Part shown: positions 15,195 to 23,802 of the stretch, piece by piece | Layout of the letters: every line of letters starts with the position of its first letter | Numbering within the stretch: the first letter of the stretch is position 1 | NCBI GenBank assembly: GCA_039024435.1 | Contig: JBCCQH010000105.1 | Location: 1 to 28,699, forward strand | Direction: 5' to 3' | DNA length: 28,699 nt | DNA from: JBCCQH01 sp039024435 | GTDB lineage: Bacteria > Bacteroidota > Bacteroidia > J057 > JADKCL01 | Translations under genes and position numbers: made by a program | The notes under the pieces: model-generated | Databases searched by the model: none | Seen by the model: only the letters and a program-made list of their open reading frames with translations | Told to the model about the DNA's origin: nothing

Positions 15195-17192
15195 TTACTG
15201 AACGACCACCTTTTCGGTGAAGTTGCCCTGATCGGAACTAACATTGATGTAGTAGATGCCGGCCGGAAGCTGGCTGGCATCGAAGTACACGTGGTGCGTA
15301 CCGCGGGTAAATTTGCCTTCTTTGATCACGCGGATCTCCTGACCGACGGCATTGAAGAGGGAAAAGCGGGCATCGGCCGGCTTCGCGAAGTCAATCTTGA
15401 TGGCCCCCATGTTCTGGACCGGATTCGGGAGAATGCCCAGCGAACGTGATTCCGAGGTCGGTGACTGAGCGGAAACCCCGTTGTCCAGGGTAAATTCGCC
15501 CGCATTCAGGATCTCGTGCTTGCGGCTGTCGATGTCCCACTTGTTTACCGCACCCACTAGGTTGATGTTGTTGATGTCAACCCCATTCGGGATGGTAAAG
15601 CTGAAGTTTTCGACGTAGACCTCATCCGGATTCACAAAAGCGGGGATCGTACCCGGTGTGCCGAACTCACCCATGGGCATCATGCGCAGGATGTGGTCGA
15701 AGGTGTAAGGACCGAGACCGGCCTGGTTGCCGGGCAGCCCATCTTCCGTCACGAACAGGATGGCCCGCATATCGCCGAGGGCGTAATCGCTGAAGCGCAT
15801 GACCACCTGGCCGCTGCACACCCGGGTTCCGGGATCGTAGGTATTGTAGACCTCAACCGCAACCGGACAAGGCTCATTCAGGCGCGCCGCCACAAAGGTG
15901 GGCCACGCCGTCGGGTAGACATTTGGAGCCGCCCCAAAAGGCTGACCCGCACGGTCAACGACGCCATCCGGAATACCGCCTACTTTGTAGAAATCAAACA
16001 GATCGTCGGTGTTTTGTGTGTACTCGAAGGAGCTGCCCCCCGCGTGGGTAGCAATCCCGATGACTTGGCCCGGGAAGTTGGCGTAGCAAGTGTCCATGTA
16101 CTCGAGGGCCGTGGGGCAAGCACCACACCAGGTAGCGGTGAATTCTTCAATGACCACTTTCTTGGGGGCATTGATACCAAGCACCGTGATGACTTCCAAA
16201 GTCAGCGTGTCGTTTGCGGGGTTTTGATCCACCTGGCCATTCAGGTTGCTGGCCCAAATTTTCACGTTGTAGAAGGTACCCGAGTTCGGGAAATCCACTT
16301 GATTCAGGTGGAAGTAGGTAAACTCACCCCCGTTTTGAACCAGGGTCAAGGTGGAAGCGCCATCGGATTGGACTGGGCCATTATCGACCTGGAAGTTGAT
16401 GTCAAAGTTGGTGATTTGCATCGAACCCAAGTTCTTCACCCGACCGGAAACATTGTAAGAACCGGCGGCGGTAGCCGGCTTGATATCGGTGGTCAAGACC
16501 GTGAGGTCACGCTGGTACTGGGTACCAAAATCCACTACGTAAACCGCATCGTCGGTATTGTCGGTGGTGATGTCCGGGAAAGCAAAAAAAGCGTTGCCGA
16601 TCATCATTGCATTGTTGCCGGTAGCATCCTGAGCGCCGACCGTACCATTGGTGTTGAGTACCGAGTTACCGGCTGAGTGGTCGTGGATGATGTCGAAGTG
16701 ACCGGACTCGTGGATGCGGAGGGTAAAGGTCAGCGTGGAGGTCGTGCCGGACCGCGTCATGTTTGACCACTGAACACAGTGGATGCGGTTCGGAGCCACG
16801 CCTTGGTCCCAAGCGCGCACTTTACCAAAACTACCGTAGTCGAGGTCATCCCAGAAAGCGAAGATCGCGTTGGTAGGTGCAGCACCATCCGGAATGGCAA
16901 TGTTGTTCGGATCACTCGATCCGGGTGGGTTGGTAAAGGTGATGTAACCGTTGTCCGACACAAAATATTGGCTCACCGGAATCCCGTAGAAACTCCAGGT
17001 AAACGGCATTTGCTGTTGGGCCGACATTTGGTCGTTGCCCGAGGACATGATATCGTAGGCGTCATCGGCTTCATTGTACTCGTAGGGGGCTACCGTTCCC
17101 GTCTGGAAAATGTAGTAATATCCCTGAGCGTGAACCGAAAGGCCGGCAAAGAGCAACAGGCAAGATAAGATTGAGAGTCGAAGATGCTTCAT
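15195..17192 (-). CDS. Secreted Omp28-like thioredoxin-fold protein with T9SS sorting domain
   Basis: 665 residues from the ATG at 17192, where a clean signal peptide begins (MKHLRLSILSCLLLFAGLSVHA|Q); the frame extends upstream to 17261 without coding character. Residues about 25-225 form a beta-rich adhesion-like domain ('FVSDNGYITF', 'AIFAFWDDLDYG'). About 230-335 is an Ig-like strand region. From about 342 an Omp28-type thioredoxin fold starts with APKKVVIEEFTATWCGAC, keeping both cysteines (356 and 359). The last ~75 residues are a type A T9SS sorting domain (LGILPNPVQN, FSLFNAVGQ, LPAGIYYINV, EKVVVQ), so the protein should cross the outer membrane and be anchored or released. Monocistronic, with its own terminator. 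Whether the CGAC pair is redox-active is unknown. Confidence 0.88.
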   Translation of the reverse strand: MKHLRLSILSCLLLFAGLSVHAQGYYYIFQTGTVAPYEYNEADDAYDIMSSGNDQMSAQQQMPFTWSFYGIPVSQYFVSDNGYITFTNPPGSSDPNNIAIPDGAAPTNAIFAFWDDLDYGSFGKVRAWDQGVAPNRIHCVQWSNMTRSGTTSTLTFTLRIHESGHFDIIHDHSAGNSVLNTNGTVGAQDATGNNAMMIGNAFFAFPDITTDNTDDAVYVVDFGTQYQRDLTVLTTDIKPATAAGSYNVSGRVKNLGSMQITNFDINFQVDNGPVQSDGASTLTLVQNGGEFTYFHLNQVDFPNSGTFYNVKIWASNLNGQVDQNPANDTLTLEVITVLGINAPKKVVIEEFTATWCGACPTALEYMDTCYANFPGQVIGIATHAGGSSFEYTQNTDDLFDFYKVGGIPDGVVDRAGQPFGAAPNVYPTAWPTFVAARLNEPCPVAVEVYNTYDPGTRVCSGQVVMRFSDYALGDMRAILFVTEDGLPGNQAGLGPYTFDHILRMMPMGEFGTPGTIPAFVNPDEVYVENFSFTIPNGVDINNINLVGAVNKWDIDSRKHEILNAGEFTLDNGVSAQSPTSESRSLGILPNPVQNMGAIKIDFAKPADARFSLFNAVGQEIRVIKEGKFTRGTHHVYFDASQLPAGIYYINVSSDQGNFTEKVVVQ

Positions 17193-17514
17193 ATTGTGCA
17201 ATCGGGTACTTAGAAAATGGTTGATAACCGATAATGTCGGAAAAAAATGAGGTAGAAGCAACCTTGAATCGATTTACCTTCGCCCGGAAAAGGTGCCAAA
17301 CCGCCGCAGGTGTCATTTGCGGACACTGTGGTACTTCATGCAACCCGTGCGCAATCAAGTTCTATCTTTCCGAGCCCAATTTTACTCTTTTCTTTCCGGC
17401 AGAATCCCAAAAATTGCCCGGCCGCCGTGCGGGATCTTTGGGCGATACGGGCCTCCGAAATCCCAAACCATCCTGCACCGAATTGGGAAAACTGACCGGG
17501 ACACTTTGCATCGG
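17193..17514. other. 322-bp intergenic region upstream of the T9SS gene
   Basis: Holds the terminator of the ispG operon at its right edge (17488-17518). No clear TAnnTTTG promoter for the T9SS gene and no credible ORF were found. Confidence 0.6.
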
Positions 17515-17518
17515 TCAG
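17488..17518 (-). terminator. Probable terminator of the ispG-phosphatase operon
   Basis: On the minus strand CTGACCG and CGGTCAG (7-bp arms, 13-base loop) followed by TTTT. The stem overlaps the phosphatase stop codon. The T-run is short. Confidence 0.45.
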
Positions 17519-18198
17519 CGGTACAACTCGCTCACCCGGTCACTCTGCCAGTACGCTTTGGTTTCGACTTCCATCAAGGTGAGTACCCCGATGGATTTTG
17601 CCCCTTGATCCAGGTTCCAGACCGACCCGCAATTCACGGGCAGGAAGTGGCGGAAATACTTGGGGGTAGGGGTATGGCCAATGAAAATCGCCGCGTAGTC
17701 AAAATCCCGGGGTGCCTCGCCCGCATTGTGCGCGGTGGCGACCCCCGTCCAAAAAGCCCGGGACCAGTACAGGGTTTCGTCCGACTGAGATTCCAGCGAC
17801 CGGTCCGGATCAAATCCGGCGTGGACGTACAGCCGGTTGCTTTCATCCAGGTAGTAAGGGATTTGCCGGGCAAAAAAATCGACGTGGCGTGGATCATCTT
17901 GGCGCTCAGTTTTGCGGTAGGAAACGATGGATTCACTGCCGCCATTCATCAGCCACACCGGATCGATATCCTTGGTTTTTAGCCAGGCTTCCATCCACAC
18001 ATCGTGGTTGCCGCGCACGGCGATCAGGTGTTTTAGCCCCAGCAACTCCTCGATCACCTGGGCGCTGTCGGGATTGTAGTCGGTCAAATCCCCGAGGGAA
18101 ATCAAGCGATCCTGCTCCCGGTCAAATCCCGACCGCTCCATTACTTGTACGAGTGCTTTGTGGGCACCGTGGATATCACCGACGACGAAGGTGCGCAT
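17515..18198 (-). CDS. PPP-type metallophosphatase (serine/threonine phosphatase or ApaH-like)
   Basis: 227 residues. The metal-binding motifs of the calcineurin-like PPP group are present: GDIHG (7-11), GDLTDYNPDS (36-45), RGNHD (62-66), HAGFD (about 127) and GHTP (about 174). The second motif is normally GDYVDRGPDS; here both Asp residues remain but Arg-Gly is replaced by Tyr-Asn, which changes the residue that usually contacts the phosphate. Substrate could be phosphoprotein or dinucleoside polyphosphate. It starts 9 bases after the ispG stop, so the two share a transcript; a functional link to isoprenoid synthesis is not implied by sequence. Confidence 0.85.
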   Translation of the reverse strand: MRTFVVGDIHGAHKALVQVMERSGFDREQDRLISLGDLTDYNPDSAQVIEELLGLKHLIAVRGNHDVWMEAWLKTKDIDPVWLMNGGSESIVSYRKTERQDDPRHVDFFARQIPYYLDESNRLYVHAGFDPDRSLESQSDETLYWSRAFWTGVATAHNAGEAPRDFDYAAIFIGHTPTPKYFRHFLPVNCGSVWNLDQGAKSIGVLTLMEVETKAYWQSDRVSELYR

Positions 18199-18207
18199 AC
18201 TTAAAGG

Positions 18208-20184
18208 TTAAGCTGTTTCCGTAACCGCCGGCTCGATCCACTTGCCGTCAGCGGCGATCAATTCGATGAGCTTGTCCACTGCCTCCGCTGTTTTTACGCC
18301 GCGTTCTACGACATTCTGCCCCCGGTAGAGGGCGATTTTGCCCGGACCCACTCCCACGTAGCCGTAGTCGGCGTCGGCCATCTCTCCGGGACCGTTCACG
18401 ATGCAACCCATGATGCCGATCTTCACCCCCTTGAGGTGCTCGGTCCGTTTCCGGATGCGGGCGGTGGTTTCCTGTAGGTCAAATAGCGTGCGCCCACAGG
18501 AAGGACAAGAGATATACTCGGTTTTGGTCATGCGCAGCCGCGAGGCTTGCAGAATACCGAAGGAAGTCCGATTGGTGAGGCGGTCGGAGGGCCGCAGCAA
18601 GATGCCGTCGATTTGCCCGTCCACCACCGTGCTCCCGGAAATGCCGGCGAGGTACAGTTGTTGCTTCGCCTCTTCGGTCAGTTGGTATTTCTCCGGGAGG
18701 TGATCGTCATTGTAAAAATCGAAGCGTTCCGGAAGCGAAGTGGAGAGAACAATCGGCGCATTGATCTTGCGCTCCTTGAGGCGCGCTGCCATCCAACGCC
18801 AAGCGTGCCCGCAGGACCGCCCTTGGGCTTCCAATACCAGAGCCACCCGTTCCGTAGTTTCCGGAACCGATTCAACCTCGTCCGCCGTGACCGCGACGAA
18901 ATTCAACTCGGTGTGCTCGGGACCATTGGCCCGGAACTCTGCCACAGAGCTGTACCAAGGGAAGTAGGTGGTGCGGTCATTGAGCTCGCGCCACAAATCC
19001 GCATTTACGACCGGTTTCAGGCCGCCGGGCAACTCGAAGGGCGGCAGGGCCGCACCCAGGTAGATGTAGTCCGCGGCCATGTCAGAAAAGTTGTACTTGT
19101 CCAGCAAGGCGCTGTATTGGTAGCCGGCATCGGTGAGGTGCTCCCGCTTCAGCGTGGTGTGGCGATAATCCGCGATGACCCGCGGGACGTGTCCCTGGCC
19201 CAGATTGATGATTTCCCGGCTGGCGCGCCGCTTGAAGGCGTAAGGATCGACCGGATTTTCCGGCAAGACCCGGCCCTGAATGCCGAATTGGTGCATGTCG
19301 GGGCCGTCGTACATCTCGACCAGGAATTTCGCGACCGGGGACTCGTACTCCGGTTCCTCGGTCAATGAAACCCGTACGGTATCCCCGATGCCGTCCATCA
19401 GCAGGGCGGCAATCCCCTGGGCGCTCTTGATGCGGCCGTCTTCGCCTTCGCCGGCTTCGGTCACCCCGAGATGCAGAGGGTAGATCTTGCCGTTCTCGAT
19501 CATTTTCTGCATCAACAGCCGGTAGGCTTGCACCATGACCTGGGGATTGGATGCTTTCATCGAAACGACGAGCTGGTCGAAGTTGTACATTTCACAAATG
19601 CGAATGAACTCCAAGGCGCTCTCCACCATACCGAGCGGGGTATCGCCGTAGCGACTCATGATGCGGTCGCTCAGTGATCCGTGGTTCGTCCCGATGCGCA
19701 TTGCGGTGCCGTGTTCCTTGCAGATCTGGACCAGCGGAGAGAAGCGTTTGTGAATCCGATCCAAGGCTTCTTGGTAAGTCTGGTCGGTGTATTCGATGAC
19801 CTTGAATTTTTTCTTGTCGGCGTAATTCCCGGGATTGACCCGGACCTTTTCCACGATGCGGGCGGCGACTTCGGCGGCATTGGGGGTGAAGTGGATGTCG
19901 GCGATCAGGGGCACTTTGCAGCCCAGGGCGTGGAGGCGGTCGCGAATTTCTTTGAGGTTGTTGGCCTCCTTGATGTTGGGAGCCGTGATGCGGACGTATT
20001 CGGCCCCAGATTCAACCATGCGCAGCGTCTGCTGCACGGTGGCTTCCGTATCCATGGTCGAGGTAGTGGTCATCGACTGAATGCGGATGGGGTTTTTACC
20101 GCCGACCGGAACATCGCCGATCTTTACTTCGACAGTTTCGATGCGGCGGCGCTGGTAAAGCGAATGCGTATACGGATGGCTCAT
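18208..20184 (-). CDS. ispG: (E)-4-hydroxy-3-methylbut-2-enyl-diphosphate synthase, long Bacteroidota/plant-type form
   Basis: 658 residues, far longer than the ~370 of E. coli IspG because of the central insert domain shared with plant and Bacteroidota enzymes. The N-terminal TIM barrel is clear (IRIQSMTTTSTMDTEATVQQ, VRITAPNIKEANNLKEI, VPLIADIHFTPNAA, VRVNPGNYADKKKF, MRIGTNHGSLSDRI, VVSMKASNP). The C-terminal iron-sulfur domain carries ISCPSCGRTLFDLQ and GCIVNGPGEMADADYGYVG, giving three Cys and the Glu that hold the 4Fe-4S cluster. It converts MEcPP to HMBPP in the MEP pathway, with dxr earlier in the window. Confidence 0.96.
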   Translation of the reverse strand: MSHPYTHSLYQRRRIETVEVKIGDVPVGGKNPIRIQSMTTTSTMDTEATVQQTLRMVESGAEYVRITAPNIKEANNLKEIRDRLHALGCKVPLIADIHFTPNAAEVAARIVEKVRVNPGNYADKKKFKVIEYTDQTYQEALDRIHKRFSPLVQICKEHGTAMRIGTNHGSLSDRIMSRYGDTPLGMVESALEFIRICEMYNFDQLVVSMKASNPQVMVQAYRLLMQKMIENGKIYPLHLGVTEAGEGEDGRIKSAQGIAALLMDGIGDTVRVSLTEEPEYESPVAKFLVEMYDGPDMHQFGIQGRVLPENPVDPYAFKRRASREIINLGQGHVPRVIADYRHTTLKREHLTDAGYQYSALLDKYNFSDMAADYIYLGAALPPFELPGGLKPVVNADLWRELNDRTTYFPWYSSVAEFRANGPEHTELNFVAVTADEVESVPETTERVALVLEAQGRSCGHAWRWMAARLKERKINAPIVLSTSLPERFDFYNDDHLPEKYQLTEEAKQQLYLAGISGSTVVDGQIDGILLRPSDRLTNRTSFGILQASRLRMTKTEYISCPSCGRTLFDLQETTARIRKRTEHLKGVKIGIMGCIVNGPGEMADADYGYVGVGPGKIALYRGQNVVERGVKTAEAVDKLIELIAADGKWIEPAVTETA

Positions 20185-20293
20185 CTCTGGATCAGTATCA
20201 GATACAATGGATCAAATCCCAGAAGATCCTACGGTATTTAATTTTTCGAGTTGTGCGGTTGCCATCGGAGTCTCGGGAAGTGAAAACACAGGG

Positions 20294-20980
20294 TTAAAGG
20301 TCACCCAGATGCGGTCTCACCACGATGTCTTCTACCACCGTGCGGTCCGATAGGGTACAGGCGGTCCATACCAATTCAGCTACGTCTTCGGCGGGGATGA
20401 ACCGCTCTTGCGGTAAATCTGCTCCCACCCAGGATGCCGTGTAGGTTGCCCCCGGTAAAATGGAAATGACCCGAATGCCCTTTGGTTTCATTTCCTCGCG
20501 CAGGCTCTTAGAAAAGCCGTACATCCCAAATTTGGACACAGAATAAGAACCTCCGTGCTCGTAGGCAGTGATGCTGGCAATGCTGGCCATATTGACCACG
20601 GTGCCACTGCCGTGCGCGATCATATCGGGAAGCAACCATTTGGCCATGTAATAGGCGCTAAAAAGGTTGGTCGCCATTAGGGTTTCAAAGACCGAATCGT
20701 CCTCGGTGTGCATTTGACCGGGCAAAAACGTACCGCCGTTGTTCAACAATACATCGAGCCGGCCATGCTCCGTTCTGATTTGATCAACCAATTCCCGGAT
20801 CGATTGTTTTTGGGAGAGATCGCAGACGTAGGTCACGAGTCCGGGCAATTCGGCGGCGGCGGCATCGAGGGCTTCCCGGCCGCGGGCGCAAATGATGACT
20901 TTCCAGCCTTCGCGGTGGAACCGCCGCGCCGTGGCCAGACCAATGCCTTTGCTGGCACCTGAGATGAATATTTGCTTCAT
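20294..20980 (-). CDS. Short-chain dehydrogenase/reductase (SDR)
   Basis: 228 residues, a classical SDR. Cofactor motif SGASKGIG (residues 7-14), an Arg at the end of strand 2 (ICARGREAL) favouring NADP, LLNNGGTF, NMASIAS with the catalytic Ser, and YSVSK with catalytic Tyr and Lys. The C-terminal part after LPGATYT is short, as in the sepiapterin/3-oxoacyl reductase-like groups. Substrate cannot be read from the sequence. It lies 109 bases upstream of ispG in the same direction; no terminator separates them clearly. Confidence 0.88.
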   Translation of the reverse strand: MKQIFISGASKGIGLATARRFHREGWKVIICARGREALDAAAAELPGLVTYVCDLSQKQSIRELVDQIRTEHGRLDVLLNNGGTFLPGQMHTEDDSVFETLMATNLFSAYYMAKWLLPDMIAHGSGTVVNMASIASITAYEHGGSYSVSKFGMYGFSKSLREEMKPKGIRVISILPGATYTASWVGADLPQERFIPAEDVAELVWTACTLSDRTVVEDIVVRPHLGDL

Positions 20981-21073
20981 GGGGCAAAACTAACGAATTT
21001 CCAATGGGCGCTTCGCTCAATTTTCAATGAGAAAATTTTCGATTTCCAATTGGTTTCGGCTAAATACAGATTC

Positions 21074-22534
21074 TCAGAAATCAGAAATCAGAAACCTCCC
21101 CAACTCATCTTGAATTCGGTCGGTGCTTTGCTTTCCGATGTGGATGGCAAACGGATCATACTGCAATTTTTCCGGATCGGTCGTGAGCTTCCAGTACAGA
21201 ATACCGGCCAGGGGAAACTTTTTCTGCTTGACGGCTTCCCGCAAGGCCTGCACTGCCATGGTGCGTTCAGAAAAGTCTTGCGGCTGTTTTTTCCAGATGA
21301 TAAGCGAGTCTCGCTCCAGCTCTTCCAGCAGTGAGAAACCCGAACCCTGCCAGGGCGTCAGCGTGGACCCTGTGTATTCGGTGTAGCCGAGTTCGGTGAA
21401 GAGTACAGGGACATCGGTAATTTCCATTTCTTCCCGAAACTTTTCGATGTCGTCGAGGATGCGCTCCCACTTGCGGCGGAATTTTTCTGGGCTCGGCTTG
21501 CCGTCTCGCAGTTTGCGCAGCGGGAAATAGGCATTGATCCCGATGTAGTCCAGTTTGTGCCAAAACTTCACCTCGTGGTAATTGTCAAAGTTGGCGGCGA
21601 TGGTGAGCTTGCCCTTGTAGTAATAGCGGGCCTCGTCGATCAGACGCTCCCAGTAATAGTTGAGCGTCGCGCGCCGCTTGTTCACCTCCAGGACCGAATC
21701 GGTAGAGTCGGAGAAGGCGCAGGTGGCCGCCCAGGCCCGTTGCGCGTCGATTTCCCGGTCCAAGTAGCCCGGCAGGGTCGTAAAATGCTTTTGGGTTTCG
21801 ACCGGAAACTGGTCGGCGGAAAGGTCGGTGCCGTGGCGGATCACCTTTTCTTTGTAGCGGTTGCGCTTTTTGGGATTGAGGTAGTATTCGTGGAGCTGCG
21901 GTAACTGGTCCACAAAACGGGTCGCAAAAAGCGCATTCATTTCGCTGCCCAGCACCAGTACGTCCACCCCATTTTCCTGGGCAAAAGTCGCCCACTGCTT
22001 CATGTAGCGGCGGTATTCCTGAAACCAAAGATGGAGCAAAAATTCACTTTTGGGGAAGATCAAGCCGTGCCACAGAAAATCGTTCTCCTCAAATCCGTGG
22101 TTGAGCTGCAACCGCAAAATGAGCACCACGCGCATTCCGTACGCCTTTGCGACGCGCACTTCTTCGATCAGTCCCTGCTCGTCGATCACCCGGGGAAACC
22201 ACAGGTTGTTGTCGCTCCACCGGCCTTGGTGGGCGTAGGTCGTGACCTCAACGGTATTCATTCCGCTTTCGATCAAGCTGCGGATCCACACGTCTTGGTC
22301 GGGTTCATTCATCTGTACGCCCCCCAAGAGAAAGCGGGAGGTATCCGCTACCAGCGGCGCTGCAATGGGATCGGCGATCACCGGAGCCAGGAGGGCTTGG
22401 GACGTCTTTGGAGTCCGGGTCAAGGCCTTGGTTTCTTGCCAATTGCGCAAACCCGAAACCGCGCGGAATACCCCCCAAGCAATGAGGATCAATCCGATCA
22501 GGATCGCAATATTTTTCGGGGAAGTACGGAGCAT
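21074..22534 (-). CDS. Membrane-anchored TIM-barrel glycosidase, GH113-like
   Basis: 486 residues from the ATG at 22534; the longer frame to 22654 runs through the promoter and is rejected. One N-terminal membrane helix (NIAILIGLILIAWGVF, about residues 8-23) anchors it, so the enzyme faces the periplasm. The rest looks like a clan-A TIM barrel of the GH113 type: GGVQMNEPDQD, GMNTVEVTTYAHQG, MRVVLILRLQ, VDVLVLGSEMNAL with the likely acid/base Glu198, YIGINAYFPL, and VPVLFTELGYTEY with the likely nucleophile Glu381. Known GH113 members are beta-mannanases. A charged insertion of about 80 residues follows strand 4. Activity and exact family need a profile search. Confidence 0.7.
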   Translation of the reverse strand: MLRTSPKNIAILIGLILIAWGVFRAVSGLRNWQETKALTRTPKTSQALLAPVIADPIAAPLVADTSRFLLGGVQMNEPDQDVWIRSLIESGMNTVEVTTYAHQGRWSDNNLWFPRVIDEQGLIEEVRVAKAYGMRVVLILRLQLNHGFEENDFLWHGLIFPKSEFLLHLWFQEYRRYMKQWATFAQENGVDVLVLGSEMNALFATRFVDQLPQLHEYYLNPKKRNRYKEKVIRHGTDLSADQFPVETQKHFTTLPGYLDREIDAQRAWAATCAFSDSTDSVLEVNKRRATLNYYWERLIDEARYYYKGKLTIAANFDNYHEVKFWHKLDYIGINAYFPLRKLRDGKPSPEKFRRKWERILDDIEKFREEMEITDVPVLFTELGYTEYTGSTLTPWQGSGFSLLEELERDSLIIWKKQPQDFSERTMAVQALREAVKQKKFPLAGILYWKLTTDPEKLQYDPFAIHIGKQSTDRIQDELGRFLISDF

Positions 22535-22558
22535 AGGGGCGTCTGATGACAATGCGGC

Positions 22559-22590
22559 GCAATATAGTTTTCCTGCTCGAAGGGGACAAA
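22559..22590 (-). promoter_or_regulatory. Promoter candidate for the GH113-like gene
   Basis: On the minus strand TTTG (22590-22587), exactly 20 bases, then TATATTGC (22566-22559), with the ATG 24 bases further. The -33 and spacing fit; the -7 box misses the last two consensus bases. Confidence 0.5.
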
Positions 22591-22755
22591 CTTCACCCAG
22601 GATTGCCCCCTTTCTTCCTCCACCAATGCCCTTTTCGGTGGGGACACACGCCAATCAACGTCTCATTTGTCCGGCTTGCCTTAGCTTTGCTGAAGCGGAC
22701 ATCCCCAACTTCCGATGGAGATTTTCCAAGCTGGATCAAATCGCAGGACATATTC

Positions 22756-23142
22756 ATGAGCACTGGACAAAAAATCTGGATCGGCCTGTTTACCGTATCG
22801 CCCTTGCTGGTTCTGTTTTTTATGTTTGTGATGCTTTTCCGGGAAATTCCGGAACTGGAGCGGGCACACCACCAAGTGGGCGATGGCCCCCCGGAAGCAT
22901 TTTACTCGCTTATGGCCGGCTTTTTTGGCGGATTTGTATTGTTTTTCCTCCTCATGCTCGGTGGCATCGTGTACTACTGCGTCCACGCTCTGAAAAATCC
23001 CGCGTTGAGTACCGAAGCGCAGATTGTATGGGTGATCGTCTTTATTTTTACCGGGCTGCTGGCCAATTTTATTTACTACTTTCTGTATATCTTCCACGAG
23101 TCCGAAGCGCCGGCGGTAAAGCCGGAACCGTTTGGTGCCTGA
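22756..23142 (+). CDS. Small three-helix membrane protein, unknown function
   Basis: 128 residues from the ATG at 22756; upstream codons in the frame have no coding character. Three membrane helices are plain: residues 7-28, 50-77 and 89-113. The last one, 'QIVWVIVFIFTGLLANFIYYFLYIF', resembles the PLDc_N type of short membrane domain, which is the only likeness I see. A TAGCTTTG element at 22682-22689 could be a -7 box, but no -33 TTG is correctly placed. It probably forms an operon with the lipoprotein gene 17 bases downstream. Confidence 0.6.
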   Translation: MSTGQKIWIGLFTVSPLLVLFFMFVMLFREIPELERAHHQVGDGPPEAFYSLMAGFFGGFVLFFLLMLGGIVYYCVHALKNPALSTEAQIVWVIVFIFTGLLANFIYYFLYIFHESEAPAVKPEPFGA

Positions 23143-23159
23143 CCCCAAAGAACTGCGCT

Positions 23160-23771
23160 ATGAAACGAATTCTGCCCGTCCGTGCCTTGTTTACCACCCT
23201 GGCTTTCGCGGCACTGCTTTTGGCCGCTTGTTCGGAAACCGGTGAGGCTCCCGAAACCGAGCCGTCCACCGCGGCCGCTCCCCAAGCTGTGGCCCTGGAG
23301 CCCCAATTTACCCTCGATGAGGCCCACAATGCCCTCTGGCAAGACAGCGCCTTGCCGTTCCTGACCCGCCCCGTACCGCAGTTTCGCCTGAAGCTCGGCG
23401 ATTACGCATTTGCCATTCCCTCCGAGCTGAACCGCCCAGAAATGCTGCAAAACTTTGGGCGCACCGAACCGGTCACCGGGCCGAATGTCGTCCACGTATT
23501 GTACAACGACAACCTGTACCGCGTGCCCTGGGAACTGGAAGATGGGGAATTGGTGATCAATGCGACCGCCCTCGGAGATGGGCAAAAGGGAAAACCCTTC
23601 GGAAACTTCACCGCCAAATCGAAGGTGTTCATGATGATCGGCCACGAAGGCCCCTTGGCGGTCGAGGCGGAAGAAGCACCCTTTGCCCCCTTCTACGCTC
23701 TGCGGATATTGGTGGACGAGAATCCGCTGCGCTTTATGAAGCAGCCGGGCCGCGTCCAGCCCATGCCTTGA
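23160..23771 (+). CDS. Lipoprotein of unknown function
   Basis: 203 residues. A lipoprotein signal peptide ends with the lipobox LAAC (Cys24). A short Ala/Pro/Glu/Thr spacer (about 25-45) precedes a compact domain containing 'GPNVVHVLYNDNLYRVPWELEDGELVINATAL' features, ending near 'ALRILVDENPLRF'. I do not recognise the family. It is expected in the inner or outer membrane facing the periplasm. It starts 17 bases after the small membrane protein gene and likely shares its transcript. No clear terminator before the convergent ABC gene. Confidence 0.7.
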   Translation: MKRILPVRALFTTLAFAALLLAACSETGEAPETEPSTAAAPQAVALEPQFTLDEAHNALWQDSALPFLTRPVPQFRLKLGDYAFAIPSELNRPEMLQNFGRTEPVTGPNVVHVLYNDNLYRVPWELEDGELVINATALGDGQKGKPFGNFTAKSKVFMMIGHEGPLAVEAEEAPFAPFYALRILVDENPLRFMKQPGRVQPMP

Positions 23772-23802
23772 AACGTGGCAAGCCCCACCGCGCAAGTAAA
23801 GC

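Noticed and set aside
17234..17608. Plus-strand ORF with a Cys-rich CGHCGTSCNPC stretch, like a small zinc protein
   Set aside because: It overlaps the 3' end of the phosphatase gene on the other strand and continues into it as an evident shadow; no promoter is visible.
20985..20992. TAGTTTTG, a perfect -7 element on the minus strand before the SDR gene
   Set aside because: It ends only 4 bases before the ATG and lacks a -33 TTG at the right distance; it would require a leaderless mRNA.
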